64,000 nt of DNA from Ruminococcus sp. UBA1394 (GTDB lineage: Bacteria > Bacillota > Clostridia > Oscillospirales > Ruminococcaceae): positions 1 through 64,000 of the forward strand of contig DBQM01000019.1 in NCBI GenBank assembly GCA_002305725.1. Reading direction: 5' to 3'. The position numbers and the translations under genes are program-made. Shown here in pieces: positions 8,935-17,428 of this stretch; positions within the stretch are counted from its first letter, which is position 1, and every line of letters begins with the position of its first letter. Below the pieces are notes generated by a model that was not told where the DNA came from, ran no database searches, and was given only the letters and a program-made list of their open reading frames with translations.

Positions 8935-10356
8935 ATGCTTGATAAAATAGGCGGAATTTTAGACGGAATAAACAATGCTATAACCATACCTCTTATAGTA
9001 CTGATATTGTCTGCGGGAATATATCTGACAATAAGAGTAAAGGGACTTCAGATAAGGCGTCTGCCAAGGGCACTTAAATATATGGTTAAAAATGAGGACG
9101 GCGGCAGTGGTGAGGTGTCAAGTTTCGGCGCGCTGTGTACCTCTCTTTCTGCTACCATAGGAACGGGAAACATTGTGGGCGTTGCGACAGCCATAGGCGT
9201 TGTGTCAGGAGGTCCGGGAGCGCTTTTCTGGATGTGGATAGCTGCACTTTTCGGTATGGCTACAAAGTATACCGAGGGGTTTCTTGCCATAAAGTACAGG
9301 ACTATCGACAAGGAAGGTCATGTTCTGGGAGGTCCGTTTTACTATATCGAAAACGGCATGGGCGCAAAATGGAAATGGCTTGCAAAGATTTTTGCATTTT
9401 TCGGAGCCTGTGTAGGTCTTTTCGGAATAGGTACCTTTTCTCAGATAAACGGTATTGCCTCGTCAGTACAGGGATTTTTTGACCCGGACAAGCAGATGAC
9501 AGTCAGCCTTTTCGGACAGTCCTATTCAATCGTTGTTGTAATTACGGGTATTGTTGTAACACTCTGCGCAGGACTGGTAATCATCGGCGGAATCAAGCGT
9601 ATTTCCGGCGTTTCACAGGTTGTTGTACCATTTATGGCGATAATTTACATAGTTGCCTGCTTTTCGCTTATCATCATTAACATTGACAAGCTTCCGGGGG
9701 CTGTGGCAACAGTTGTAAAGAGTGCATTCGGCGTAAGAGCCGCCGCCGGAGGAATCGGAGCATCTATGATAGTAGCAATACAGAAAGGTGTTGCAAGGGG
9801 AATCTTCTCCAACGAGGCAGGACTTGGTTCAGCACCAATTGCCGCTGCCGCCGCAAAAACAAAAGACCCTGTAAGGCAGGGACTGGTTTCCATGACCGGT
9901 ACTTTCATCGACACAGTTGTTATCTGCACCATGACAGGTCTTTGCATTATAATGATGGGTTCGTGGGAGAATCCTGCACTTGAGGGAGTTGCGGTCACCG
10001 CAGACGCATACAACAAAGGCTTTTCATTCCTGCCGGAACAGGTAAGCTCCTTTATTCTTATGGCCTGCCTTGTGTTCTTTGCATTTACAACAATTCTCGG
10101 CTGGAATTATTACGGCGAACGCTGTCTTGAGTACCTTACAAACAGAAACAAACGTGCCGTAAAATTATATCGCTGTCTTTACATACTTGCCGTATTTATC
10201 GGACCTTATATGACAGTTTCAGCCGTATGGACAATTGCGGATATCTTCAACGGTCTTATGGCAATTCCGAATATAATCGCCCTGTTTGCGCTGAGCGGAA
10301 TTGTGGCAAAGGAAACTAATGAGTATTTTAAGAAAGAAAAACGGCATGAAAAATAA
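8935..10356 (+). CDS. Sodium:alanine/glycine symporter (AGCS family)
   Basis: 473 residues, about ten membrane helices. Family signatures are clear: SATIGTGNIVGVATAI near residue 75, GGPFYYIENGMG near 140, and RGIFSNEAGLGSAPIAAAAA near 287. AGCS carriers import alanine or glycine with sodium or protons; which substrate applies cannot be read from sequence. Its last 11 nt overlap the next gene, so the two are probably co-translated. The RBS is weak, with ATG 8935 preceded by GGTGATT. Confidence 0.9.
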   Translation: MLDKIGGILDGINNAITIPLIVLILSAGIYLTIRVKGLQIRRLPRALKYMVKNEDGGSGEVSSFGALCTSLSATIGTGNIVGVATAIGVVSGGPGALFWMWIAALFGMATKYTEGFLAIKYRTIDKEGHVLGGPFYYIENGMGAKWKWLAKIFAFFGACVGLFGIGTFSQINGIASSVQGFFDPDKQMTVSLFGQSYSIVVVITGIVVTLCAGLVIIGGIKRISGVSQVVVPFMAIIYIVACFSLIIINIDKLPGAVATVVKSAFGVRAAAGGIGASMIVAIQKGVARGIFSNEAGLGSAPIAAAAAKTKDPVRQGLVSMTGTFIDTVVICTMTGLCIIMMGSWENPALEGVAVTADAYNKGFSFLPEQVSSFILMACLVFFAFTTILGWNYYGERCLEYLTNRNKRAVKLYRCLYILAVFIGPYMTVSAVWTIADIFNGLMAIPNIIALFALSGIVAKETNEYFKKEKRHEK

Positions 10357-10858
10357 GCTCTTATATGTAATTGTTTCGGTTGTGGGAGTATCGTCGGCGC
10401 TCTGTATTCATGCCTCGGCAAATTCCTCATGGAGATGGGTGTCAGAAACAAGACCTTATGACATTCTGCCCTTTATAATCGCACTTACGCTGATTGCTGA
10501 AACACTGGCTTATGTGTTTATTGCAAAAATCAAGCGTCCGGTAAAGGTGTTTGCCGTTGTGGCTGTTGCAAACCATCTTTCTTTCCTTGCACCGTATATC
10601 CTCGGATATATCGGCTATACCGGAGGACTGACCTATACATTTGATTTCGCCCTTGAACACCTGCCATATTACACCATTGGCATTGAATATTTTCTGACTA
10701 CAATCCTTGTTGAATTTCCTGTTATATGGTTCAGTCTTAAAAATGATGTCCTTGAAAACAAGATTGTGAGATTTGTTTTGACGATTGTCGGAGTAAATGC
10801 TGCAACCACATTGATTTGCGTAGCTGCTGAAAGAGCTGTGGCTTATGGGGTGTGGTAA
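10346..10858 (+). CDS. Small membrane protein, unknown function
   Basis: 170 residues with a signal-like first helix and about four further hydrophobic segments. I do not recognise a family. ATG 10346 overlaps the symporter end by 11 nt and begins a clean N-terminal signal (MKNKLLYVIVSVVGVSSA); an upstream in-frame ATG at 10319 is an alternative. Overlap with the symporter suggests a shared function at the membrane, but nothing in the sequence names it. A bidirectional terminator follows. Confidence 0.65.
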   Translation: MKNKLLYVIVSVVGVSSALCIHASANSSWRWVSETRPYDILPFIIALTLIAETLAYVFIAKIKRPVKVFAVVAVANHLSFLAPYILGYIGYTGGLTYTFDFALEHLPYYTIGIEYFLTTILVEFPVIWFSLKNDVLENKIVRFVLTIVGVNAATTLICVAAERAVAYGVW

Positions 10859-10873
10859 AGCTGAATAAAAAAT

Positions 10874-10903
10874 ATGGGACGCTCTTTTTGTGGGGCGTCC
10901 CAT
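10874..10903. terminator. Bidirectional terminator between convergent genes
   Basis: ATGGGACGC (10874-10882) pairs with GCGTCCCAT (10895-10903). Read leftwards it is followed by ATTTTTTATTC; read rightwards by TAAATTT. Confidence 0.75.
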
Positions 10904-10908
10904 TAAAT

Positions 10909-11445
10909 TTACAGCAATGTATAATCCCTCTCAAAAAGCTCCTCGTAAAGTTCTTTTCTGAGGAAATTTTCCGGTATTTTCTCCATAAGCTTTGTACGGA
11001 TAAACGCTTTGCTTTTCTGCGCATAAGCCGGCATGGAATAGCGTCTGAGGATATTGCAGAGTTCTCTTTTCCACAGCAGTTCAAGTTGTTTTTTTAGCTT
11101 TGCTTTGGGATTTTCAGAGTGCTGCTTTATGACCTCAACACCGTCCTCTGAAACGCAGATTATTCCCCAGTATTCCGGGATATGCTTTTCTGCGCCTTTT
11201 ATATGCTTTTTGCCTATCACTATGTAGTTGAAATCATAAAAAAGGTCATAGTTTCTGACCTGTGATTTAAGACGTGTGTATGTGTCGGCGTCGCTTTTTA
11301 TTTCAAATCCCACAAGACCGTTTTCGGTTACGGCAAAAATATCCGCCCTTGAACTGTTTATGGGTACTTCCTCAAAAGTCCTGTGCTTTCCGAAGTTGAA
11401 ATCCAGGTAGTAAAAAAGCGCTTCTCTTATTTCCGGGTCGAGCAT
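10909..11445 (-). CDS. PD-(D/E)XK-like protein, sce7726 type
   Basis: 178 residues. RADIFAVTENGLVGFEIKSDADTY contains the Asp and E-x-K arrangement of a restriction-endonuclease-like core, followed by a Gln after a helix and YIVIGKKHI. This resembles the sce7726 / MmcB-related group, whose roles are unproven but nuclease-like. The second half is helical and basic (KKQLELLWKRELCNILRRY). The start codon shares a base with the stop of the upstream flavodoxin gene (TAATG), so the two are translationally coupled even though no joint pathway is obvious. Confidence 0.55.
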   Translation of the reverse strand: MLDPEIREALFYYLDFNFGKHRTFEEVPINSSRADIFAVTENGLVGFEIKSDADTYTRLKSQVRNYDLFYDFNYIVIGKKHIKGAEKHIPEYWGIICVSEDGVEVIKQHSENPKAKLKKQLELLWKRELCNILRRYSMPAYAQKSKAFIRTKLMEKIPENFLRKELYEELFERDYTLL

Positions 11446-11984
11446 TACAGTGATTTTCCGGCATTGTATGCGTTCTGACAGACTTTTTCCATATCGCTGT
11501 CACCGCCGATTATCTGGCTGTAACAGAGCGTCATGCCCTTGGACGTAAATGTGCCGTTGTACCAGTCGTAAACTGCCGGATATTTCGGAAAGCTTTCCGG
11601 CGCACCCTGTGAATAGATTGCCGCAAGCTTAATGTTCTTTTCAAGACGGGTGGTCTTGTCCGGATTGCTCATACAGTAATGACGGTTCATGAATGTAATC
11701 ATAGGACCGGCAACCTGTGAGTAATAATTAGGGGCGGTCAGCAGGAGAGCGTCGCAGTCATGCAGTTCCCTGTAATACTTCTGCATATCGTCCTGTATAA
11801 CGCAGTCTGTGCCGTTTTTGCGACAGCTGCCACAGCCCACACAGCCTCTGATGTTCATTTCGTTTGCCTTGAAAATTACTGTTTCGTATCCGGCCTCTTT
11901 TGCGCCTTTTATAAATTCCATAGCAGCCTTCATGGATACTGAGTCCGGACGGCTGCTGCCTAAAACTGCTACAAGCTTTTTCAT
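11445..11984 (-). CDS. NAD(P)H-dependent FMN reductase / flavodoxin family
   Basis: 179 residues. VLGSSRPDSVSMKAAMEF forms the FMN phosphate loop, GCVGCGSCRKNGTDCVIQDD is the Cys-rich loop of iron-sulfur flavoprotein-like reductases, and LLLTAPNYYSQVAGPM the second flavin contact. The CxxCxxC loop may bind a cluster or act as a thiol pair; it is common in clostridial NADPH-FMN reductases. The electron acceptor is unknown. ATG 11984 follows GGAGGT; the longer frame starts lack an RBS. Confidence 0.8.
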   Translation of the reverse strand: MKKLVAVLGSSRPDSVSMKAAMEFIKGAKEAGYETVIFKANEMNIRGCVGCGSCRKNGTDCVIQDDMQKYYRELHDCDALLLTAPNYYSQVAGPMITFMNRHYCMSNPDKTTRLEKNIKLAAIYSQGAPESFPKYPAVYDWYNGTFTSKGMTLCYSQIIGGDSDMEKVCQNAYNAGKSL

Positions 11985-12031
11985 GATAATACCTCCATTA
12001 TTTTTTTGCGCATATATGCGCCGTTTACCTA

Positions 12032-12060
12032 AGTATATCACATTATGAGATATTTTTCAA
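12032..12060 (-). promoter_or_regulatory. Promoter of the flavodoxin-sce7726 pair
   Basis: Minus strand TTGAAA, 17 nt, TATACT. Confidence 0.65.
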
Positions 12061-12094
12061 ATAAATAAAGTGATTTTTCGTTTTAGCACATTAA

Positions 12095-12123
12095 TTGGCA
12101 AAAAAGAAATAATATGTTAATAT
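12095..12123 (+). promoter_or_regulatory. Promoter of the gene at 12158
   Basis: TTGGCA (12095-12100), 17 nt, TAATAT (12118-12123); divergent from the promoter at 12032. Confidence 0.6.
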
Positions 12124-12157
12124 ATAGACATAATAATTATTAAGGGGGGATAAGGCA

Positions 12158-13102
12158 ATGATAGGTTCGGCATACAAAAAATTTGCTGCTGAAAGAGGTC
12201 TTAAATTTTCAAACGGAATATGTTACGGTGAATTAAACGGATTTATGGTAACTCTCAGCGAGGGCAGAGGATATAAGGATATTTATATTTCTGCACAGTG
12301 CGGTCAGGATACCTGCGGACGTCTTATGGCAGAGGCTGACGTGCTTAAAAAGAAGTATAAGCTTAATGCTTTTGAGGTCAATTCCAAGTTTGTGTACATA
12401 GCTTTTCTGGACGGAGTGGGTACTCTCAAACGTATTGCGGCGTTTGTTGATGAATTTATGCCTCAGCTCAGAGAATACGGTGTAGGCGGAGCAGAAATCT
12501 GCCCTGAATGCGGCGGCACTCTTGATTCGGGGTGTGTTACAAAGCTGATTTACGGACACGCTGTAAAGCTGCACAGCGGCTGTGCAGAGGAAATCATTAA
12601 TCAGATGCGTGACGGCGAAGAACAGGCGGCAGAGGTTAAATCAAATGCCGGAATGGGCATTGTTGGTGCGGTTCTTTTTGGTATAGTCGGGGCAATTTCG
12701 TGGGCGATAGTTTACGCTTTGGGCTGGTTTGTTGGCTGGCTCGGTGCATTGATAGGCTTTATGGTCGTAAAGGGATATGAAAAATTCGGCGGCAATATTA
12801 AAAAATCTGTAATACCTGTTTTTGCGGTTATTGTCATTTTATGCGTAATATTTGCACAGTTCCTTGGCGACGCATTCCAGCTTGGATATTACATACAAAA
12901 TGGCGAGATATACGGAACGTTTGCTGATATTCCGTCATATATAAAAATACTGCTGGAGGAAGAACCGGAATACAGAGCGTCAGTTATCAAAAATATTATT
13001 ATAGGACTTATCTTTGCGGCACTTGGAGTATACGGTCTGTTCCGCAGTCTTATTTCCAGTGTTTCATCACACAGCAAAAAAATTGTTGATTTGGAAAATT
13101 AA
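12158..13102 (+). CDS. Hypothetical membrane protein with a CxxC motif
   Basis: 314 residues, no family recognised. Residues 1-110 are soluble; a lone ICPECGGTLDSGC motif near 115-127 could bind zinc; then come two close, glycine- and tryptophan-rich hydrophobic helices (about 165-208), another helix near 215-235 and one near 275-292. This order (soluble sensor-like domain, zinc knuckle, membrane part) suggests a membrane-attached protein with its main domain in the cytosol. It has its own promoter and a terminator, and GGGGGG serves as RBS. Confidence 0.6.
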   Translation: MIGSAYKKFAAERGLKFSNGICYGELNGFMVTLSEGRGYKDIYISAQCGQDTCGRLMAEADVLKKKYKLNAFEVNSKFVYIAFLDGVGTLKRIAAFVDEFMPQLREYGVGGAEICPECGGTLDSGCVTKLIYGHAVKLHSGCAEEIINQMRDGEEQAAEVKSNAGMGIVGAVLFGIVGAISWAIVYALGWFVGWLGALIGFMVVKGYEKFGGNIKKSVIPVFAVIVILCVIFAQFLGDAFQLGYYIQNGEIYGTFADIPSYIKILLEEEPEYRASVIKNIIIGLIFAALGVYGLFRSLISSVSSHSKKIVDLEN

Positions 13103-13111
13103 CAGCATATA

Positions 13112-13143
13112 AAATCCCGTCAGTATTTCTGCTGACGGGATTT
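13112..13143. terminator. Bidirectional terminator
   Basis: AAATCCCGTCAG (13112-13123) pairs with CTGACGGGATTT (13132-13143) between the convergent genes ending at 13102 and 13152. Confidence 0.8.
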
Positions 13144-13151
13144 GTCTTAAA

Positions 13152-14447
13152 TTATTCAGTTGAATTTTTTGTTGTCGGCGTTGCAGTAACTGAAACCTTC
13201 TGCAGTCCGACCGCCCATACCTTGTCGTACTTAGGGAAACTGATTGTTGCGTCTGCTGTGAAATTACTGCTCTGTACGGTGTATTTCAGCAGGTCTACGG
13301 AAACCAGTATATCCTTTTCGGTGATTTCCGCAATATCGTCTTCCGGTCCTATAATGTCAAAGGTAAGACCATAGGTGTTGACTGTGCAGTCATAGTTAGA
13401 CGGTGCATTTATGATTGAAATGTCATTTACTGTAACCGTTTTCTTTGCAAGGCCTTCCTGGTTGAGTTTTGCGGTTACTGTTGAAACATTTGAAAGGTTC
13501 TTGTAATTTGACGGTACTTCAATTGTGAATGATTTGTTGAAATCCCAGTCAAGGTCATAAAGCGGAATGGAACCTATGCTCCATGTGTCAATATTCTGGA
13601 GTTCATCATTCGGCGAGGCAAGACTTATCTTGTCAACATTCAGCTCAATGTTAAGGGAGCTTACGTCAAAGTTTGCCGGAGCATAGCGGATATCGTAGGT
13701 GAAATCCAGTTCTTTCTGCATATAAACAGGAATGTCAATTGTGAAATCCTCAGAATTGAATGTCAGATTATCTGTGTTTATCTTGGATTCGTTTTTGTCA
13801 TAAAGCACAACGTCTTTGCTGTGGAAGGTGTAGGCTGTGTTTATCTCCTGTTTGGTGTCAACATATACCTGAGCCTTGTCAATGCTGTCAAGCTGTTTTG
13901 ACGGGCCAGTTATTTCTATTACAGAGGGATTTACCTTGAATTCGCTTTTGTCCATATAAAGCCCGTCCGCAGCGGTAATATTCGGAGCATTGACTGTGAG
14001 GTCATATTCTCTTGTGTCTATCCTGTCGAACATTACGTCAACCTTTGAAGGCTTTATCTCTGTTACCTCAAATTTAACGTCGGAATCCTTTCCGGTAACG
14101 TTTATATTAAGGGATTTTTCACCGGCTGAATTTACATTTTCGATTACAGCCTTTGCAACAAGGTCATCAGCCGTAAGGCTGCCTATTCTTGAACGCTCGC
14201 CCTTTATTGTAACTGTGACGTTCTTTGCAGAGGCGCTGATAACGCTTAAATCGTTTTCTTCAGCCGATGTTCCTGTTATGTCAATCTCCAGCGGAATATT
14301 GCTGAGAGTTTTCGGTGTTGTCGGATAAATTGTGATTGAAATGACAAACCACATCAGAATTGCAATAATAATAGAATAAATTATCATTGCCGTATTGTTG
14401 TTAAAGGAATTTAAAATATAATTTTTTATATTTTTGATAAATTTCAT
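13152..14447 (-). CDS. cdaR: YbbR-domain regulator of diadenylate cyclase (CdaR)
   Basis: 431 residues: a short cytoplasmic start, one membrane helix (about 20-40), then tandem YbbR beta-domains outside the cell (for example SAKNVTVTIKGERSRIGSL, EIKPSKVDVMFDR). CdaR binds CdaA and modulates its c-di-AMP output. Its ATG overlaps the cdaA stop (ATGA), the normal cdaA-cdaR arrangement. In many Firmicutes glmM follows; here a terminator and a convergent gene follow instead. Confidence 0.88.
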   Translation of the reverse strand: MKFIKNIKNYILNSFNNNTAMIIYSIIIAILMWFVISITIYPTTPKTLSNIPLEIDITGTSAEENDLSVISASAKNVTVTIKGERSRIGSLTADDLVAKAVIENVNSAGEKSLNINVTGKDSDVKFEVTEIKPSKVDVMFDRIDTREYDLTVNAPNITAADGLYMDKSEFKVNPSVIEITGPSKQLDSIDKAQVYVDTKQEINTAYTFHSKDVVLYDKNESKINTDNLTFNSEDFTIDIPVYMQKELDFTYDIRYAPANFDVSSLNIELNVDKISLASPNDELQNIDTWSIGSIPLYDLDWDFNKSFTIEVPSNYKNLSNVSTVTAKLNQEGLAKKTVTVNDISIINAPSNYDCTVNTYGLTFDIIGPEDDIAEITEKDILVSVDLLKYTVQSSNFTADATISFPKYDKVWAVGLQKVSVTATPTTKNSTE

Positions 14448-15319
14448 TTTTTATCCCCCTTGCTGCGAATTTTCTTTTTGATGGGGAGTTTTTTCTTTGT
14501 TTCTGACAGCTTGGGCATTATTGCTTCGTGGAGGTATTCGTTAAGCCTGAAACGTGTGAAATCACGGGTAAGCTCTCCGTTTTCAGCAATTGAAATATTT
14601 CCGGTTTCCTCGGAAACGACAATTACAATTGCGTCGGAATTTTCGCTCATTCCGATTGCCGCTCTGTGACGTGAACCAAGCTTTTTGTTTATAAGCTCCT
14701 CTTTCTGCGGTTTTGGCAGAAAACACGCAGCGGCAAGTATCATTCCGTCACGGATTATAACTGCGCCGTCATGGAGAGGTGTGTTTTTAAAGAAGATATT
14801 GCCGAAAAGCTCCTTGCTGGGAACAGCGTTCAGTATAGTTCCGTTTTCAATCTGTTCTCCAAGCTTTGTCTGACGCTCAATAACGATAAGTGCACCTGTT
14901 TTTGTTGCTGAAAGGTCAACGCATGAATCGCATATAGCCTCGATACAGGTATTCCATTTTGCAGACTGGTCGGCAGTTTCTCCGACTGAAAATAATGTTA
15001 TTCCGATTTTTGACCGCCCCGCTTTTTCAAGCGCACGTCTTATTTCAGGCTGGAACATTATGAGAATTGCCAGCAGACCGATATCGAGAGCGCTTTTTAT
15101 TATGTATGACATCGCTTTCAGTCCGATAAGATTGCTTATTACATAGGCGATAACTATAAAGAGTATTCCTTTTACAAGCTGTCCTGCTCTTGTTTCTCTG
15201 ATAAGCTTTATCAGAAGATAAACCAGATACGACATTAAAAGTATATCTATTATATCCATAAAGGTTATGGACTGTATAACATTCCAGACCATATCCAGCA
15301 TATTTTTTACTGCGTACAT
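14444..15319 (-). CDS. cdaA: Diadenylate cyclase CdaA
   Basis: 291 residues. Three N-terminal membrane helices (about 15-95) precede a DAC domain with the catalytic LHDGAVIIRDG and the GSRHRAAIGMSE motif that binds ATP. It joins two ATP into c-di-AMP, the essential messenger controlling potassium and osmolyte balance and wall integrity in Gram-positives. The C-terminal tail is Lys-rich (KKLPIKKKIRSKGDKK). ATG 15319 has AAAGGATG upstream; the leader before it is structured. Confidence 0.95.
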   Translation of the reverse strand: MYAVKNMLDMVWNVIQSITFMDIIDILLMSYLVYLLIKLIRETRAGQLVKGILFIVIAYVISNLIGLKAMSYIIKSALDIGLLAILIMFQPEIRRALEKAGRSKIGITLFSVGETADQSAKWNTCIEAICDSCVDLSATKTGALIVIERQTKLGEQIENGTILNAVPSKELFGNIFFKNTPLHDGAVIIRDGMILAAACFLPKPQKEELINKKLGSRHRAAIGMSENSDAIVIVVSEETGNISIAENGELTRDFTRFRLNEYLHEAIMPKLSETKKKLPIKKKIRSKGDKK

Positions 15320-15352
15320 AGTTCACATCCTTTCATTTGTGTTCAGAACCTG

Positions 15353-15407
15353 TCCGCATTTTCCTTGCGGAAAGGTCCCTTTATGTAATGAGGGGCGCTG
15401 ACCCCTC
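15353..15407 (-). other. Structured leader of cdaA
   Basis: Read on the minus strand: GAGGGG/CCCCTC hairpin (plus 15390-15407), the near-palindrome AAAGGGACCTTT (about 15372-15383), and a TCCGCA/TGCGGA hairpin (15353-15371). They lie between the cdaA promoter and its start. It does not look like the known ydaO c-di-AMP riboswitch. Confidence 0.45.
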
Positions 15408-15422
15408 TTAAAATTTCCGTAC

Positions 15423-15458
15423 ATTATAATTCTATCATAAATACACAGACAATTTCAA
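15423..15458 (-). promoter_or_regulatory. Promoter of cdaA-cdaR
   Basis: Minus strand TTGTCT, 18 nt, TATAAT (plus 15452 to 15423); an overlapping TTGAAA / 18 nt / TAGAAT alternative starts at 15458. Confidence 0.6.
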
Positions 15459-15465
15459 TATATTT

Positions 15466-16602
15466 TTATAAATTTTCACACAATTTTTTGATTTCTTTAG
15501 TAAGTCCGTAAACCTGATTTTCGTTATTGAATACAGATGGTGCAAATCTGACAGTTCCCTCGTCAGTTCCGAGAGTCTTGTGGGCAAGGGGAGAGCAGTG
15601 AAGTCCGGCACGCAGACAGTAACCCCTGTCGCTTAAAAGTCCTGCCGCCTCCTCCGGTGGCATTCCGTTTATATTGAAAGATACCACAGGAGCGTAATTT
15701 AACCCCTCAGTCCTGTAAACTGTTACTCTCTCCGGGTCAAGCAGGCTTATAAATTTCCGGCAGAGCCTGTTTTCATGGGCGTATATCTTGTCAGTACCCA
15801 TTTTTCGAACAAAGTCTATTCCGGATTTCAGAGCAATTATGCCTGTTGTGTTGACAGTTCCGCTTTCAAGACTGTCCGGCAGAAAGTCCGGCTGGATAAG
15901 GTTCATGGACGAGCTGCCTGTACCGCCCTGTATCACAGGAGATATCTCATATTCGCCGTCGCTTATGAGAAGTCCTGTACCGGCAGGACCGTAAAGTCCC
16001 TTGTGACCGGAAGTACAGAGAATGTTTATTCCGTCTGAAAGCTTTACGTCGAGTATTCCGCAAGCCTGTGCGCCGTCGGCAATAAAGCAGATATTGCGGC
16101 TTTTGCATATCTCTGCTATCTCACGGAAAGGCAGAATCCGCCCTGTGACATTTCCGGCAATAGTGCAGACTATCGCTTTTGTGTCATGCCTTATAAGCCG
16201 CTTTAAACCGTCTAAAAACTGTTCATCGTCATCATAGACAGGGGCAATGCTGTAAAAAACATTTCCCTTTTCCGAAAGGGCATAGACAGGTCTTGCAACG
16301 GAGTTATGCTCTATACTGCTTATTATTATATGACCGCCGCTCTTCATTATTCCCTGAATTGCAAAATTCAGCGCATGAGTGCAGTTAAGAGTGAAAACGA
16401 CATTTTCCGGAACAGCACCGAAAAAGTCTGCGGCAGTCTGCCTTGTGTCAAATACCTTTTCCGAGGTCGCAAGGGTGAGCCTGTGTCCGCCCCTTCCGGC
16501 GTTTCCGCCGTAGCGTGAGACCGCCTCGCTTAAAGCCCGCCTTACTGACGCAGGTTTCGGAAAGGTGGTTGCGGCGTTGTCAAAATTAACCGTCATAGTC
16601 AT
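15466..16602 (-). CDS. Cysteine desulfurase-like class V aminotransferase
   Basis: 378 residues with the full NifS/SufS-like fold: FDNAATTFPKP at the N-terminus, the PLP lysine in TSGHKGLYGPAGTG (about residue 200) and a candidate sulfur-accepting Cys in LRAGLHCSPLAH (about 335). This matches the desulfurase subfamily often found with DUF3343/selenium-linked genes, not the IscS of Fe-S assembly, as no iscU or suf gene is near. Expected reaction: cysteine (or selenocysteine) to alanine plus enzyme-bound persulfide (or selenide). It overlaps the DUF3343 stop by one base (TAATG). Confidence 0.82.
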   Translation of the reverse strand: MTMTVNFDNAATTFPKPASVRRALSEAVSRYGGNAGRGGHRLTLATSEKVFDTRQTAADFFGAVPENVVFTLNCTHALNFAIQGIMKSGGHIIISSIEHNSVARPVYALSEKGNVFYSIAPVYDDDEQFLDGLKRLIRHDTKAIVCTIAGNVTGRILPFREIAEICKSRNICFIADGAQACGILDVKLSDGINILCTSGHKGLYGPAGTGLLISDGEYEISPVIQGGTGSSSMNLIQPDFLPDSLESGTVNTTGIIALKSGIDFVRKMGTDKIYAHENRLCRKFISLLDPERVTVYRTEGLNYAPVVSFNINGMPPEEAAGLLSDRGYCLRAGLHCSPLAHKTLGTDEGTVRFAPSVFNNENQVYGLTKEIKKLCENL

Positions 16603-16823
16603 TACACCGCATTGTTTATCAGTTTTCCGTATTCAATTCTGTTACGGTTCAGAAATGCAATTACATCTCCGGAATCACCGTTTACAATCAAAACATGGGT
16701 ACAGCCGCCCTCAGACACCTTGGGCGCTCTCCTTATCTCGCTTGCAAATCCGCCGCCTGCAAGGATACGCTTTGCTTTGATTGCATGAGTGACAGATGGC
16801 ATAGTAACTGCTGTTTTTTTCAT
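16602..16823 (-). CDS. DUF3343 protein, putative Se/S carrier-like
   Basis: 73 residues, soluble. TMPSVTHAIKAKRILAGGGF and the short GGCTHVLIVNGD segment match DUF3343, small proteins annotated as putative Se/S carriers. Only one Cys (in GGCTH) is present, at a position able to hold a persulfide. It is coupled to the desulfurase gene through TAATG, so the desulfurase may hand sulfur or selenium to it; that is inference. ATG 16823 follows CGGAGG. Confidence 0.75.
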   Translation of the reverse strand: MKKTAVTMPSVTHAIKAKRILAGGGFASEIRRAPKVSEGGCTHVLIVNGDSGDVIAFLNRNRIEYGKLINNAV

Positions 16824-16840
16824 AATCAGCCTCCGATCCG

Positions 16841-16926
16841 GCGTGAATTATTCACGCTGTCACCCGTTAATGACCGATACCTCAGAACCTTAAAGCAGAT
16901 TCTTAACGGTACCTCAGTACATTATA
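16841..16926 (-). promoter_or_regulatory. Promoter -10 and structured leader before DUF3343
   Basis: Minus strand TATAAT (plus 16921-16926) with only a weak -35 is followed by a ~90-nt leader. Two CTGAGGTAYCG repeats occur; CCGTTAA (plus 16903-16909) can pair with TTAACGG (16864-16870), enclosing an AGAA/TTCT pair; then comes a GCGTGAA/TTCACGC hairpin (16841-16857) and the RBS. Confidence 0.4.
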
Positions 16927-16951
16927 TGACAAAATCGGCGGCATTGTGCCA

Positions 16952-17428
16952 TTATTCTTTTTCAGTAAGCAGACACACACAATGTGCGGAAATTCCCGAG
17001 CCGTCGCCGGTAAAACCGAGCTTTTCCTCTGTTGTTGCCTTGACATTTACCTGTGAAATGTCACAGCCGACAGCGTCCGCAATATTTTTCCTCATCTGCT
17101 CAATGCAGGGCGCAAGCTTTGGCGCCTGTGCAATAACAGTTGCGTCGAGATTGCCAAGAGTGTAGCCATGCTCGTTTATCAGTCCGGTAACGTGTTTTAA
17201 AAGTTCAATGCTGTCCGCCCCCTTGTACCTGGGGTCTGTGTCGGGAAAGTGCTTTCCGATATCTCCAAGTGCCAGTGCGCCCAGCAGGGAATCCATTACA
17301 GCGTGGACTAAAACGTCAGCGTCCGAGTGTCCGAGAAGTCCTTTTTCGTATGGTATCGAAACGCCGCCTAAAATAAGCTTTCTGTTTTCAGTAAGGCGGT
17401 GTACGTCATATCCGTGTCCTATTCTCAT
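16952..17428 (-). CDS. ispF: 2-C-methyl-D-erythritol 2,4-cyclodiphosphate synthase
   Basis: 158 residues, the usual length. RIGHGYDVHRL holds the metal ligands Asp and His, and GHSDADVLVHA the third His; TTEEKLGFTGDGSGI is the C-terminal signature. It converts CDP-ME-2-phosphate to ME-cyclodiphosphate in the MEP isoprenoid pathway, in the cytosol. Its ATG overlaps the ispD stop (ATGA), so the two consecutive-pathway enzymes are coupled. Confidence 0.97.
   Translation of the reverse strand: MRIGHGYDVHRLTENRKLILGGVSIPYEKGLLGHSDADVLVHAVMDSLLGALALGDIGKHFPDTDPRYKGADSIELLKHVTGLINEHGYTLGNLDATVIAQAPKLAPCIEQMRKNIADAVGCDISQVNVKATTEEKLGFTGDGSGISAHCVCLLTEKE

Noticed and set aside
16824..16951. T-box riboswitch before DUF3343
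   Set aside because: GGTACCG resembles part of a T-box, but the full conserved motif, specifier loop and terminator/antiterminator pair are missing.
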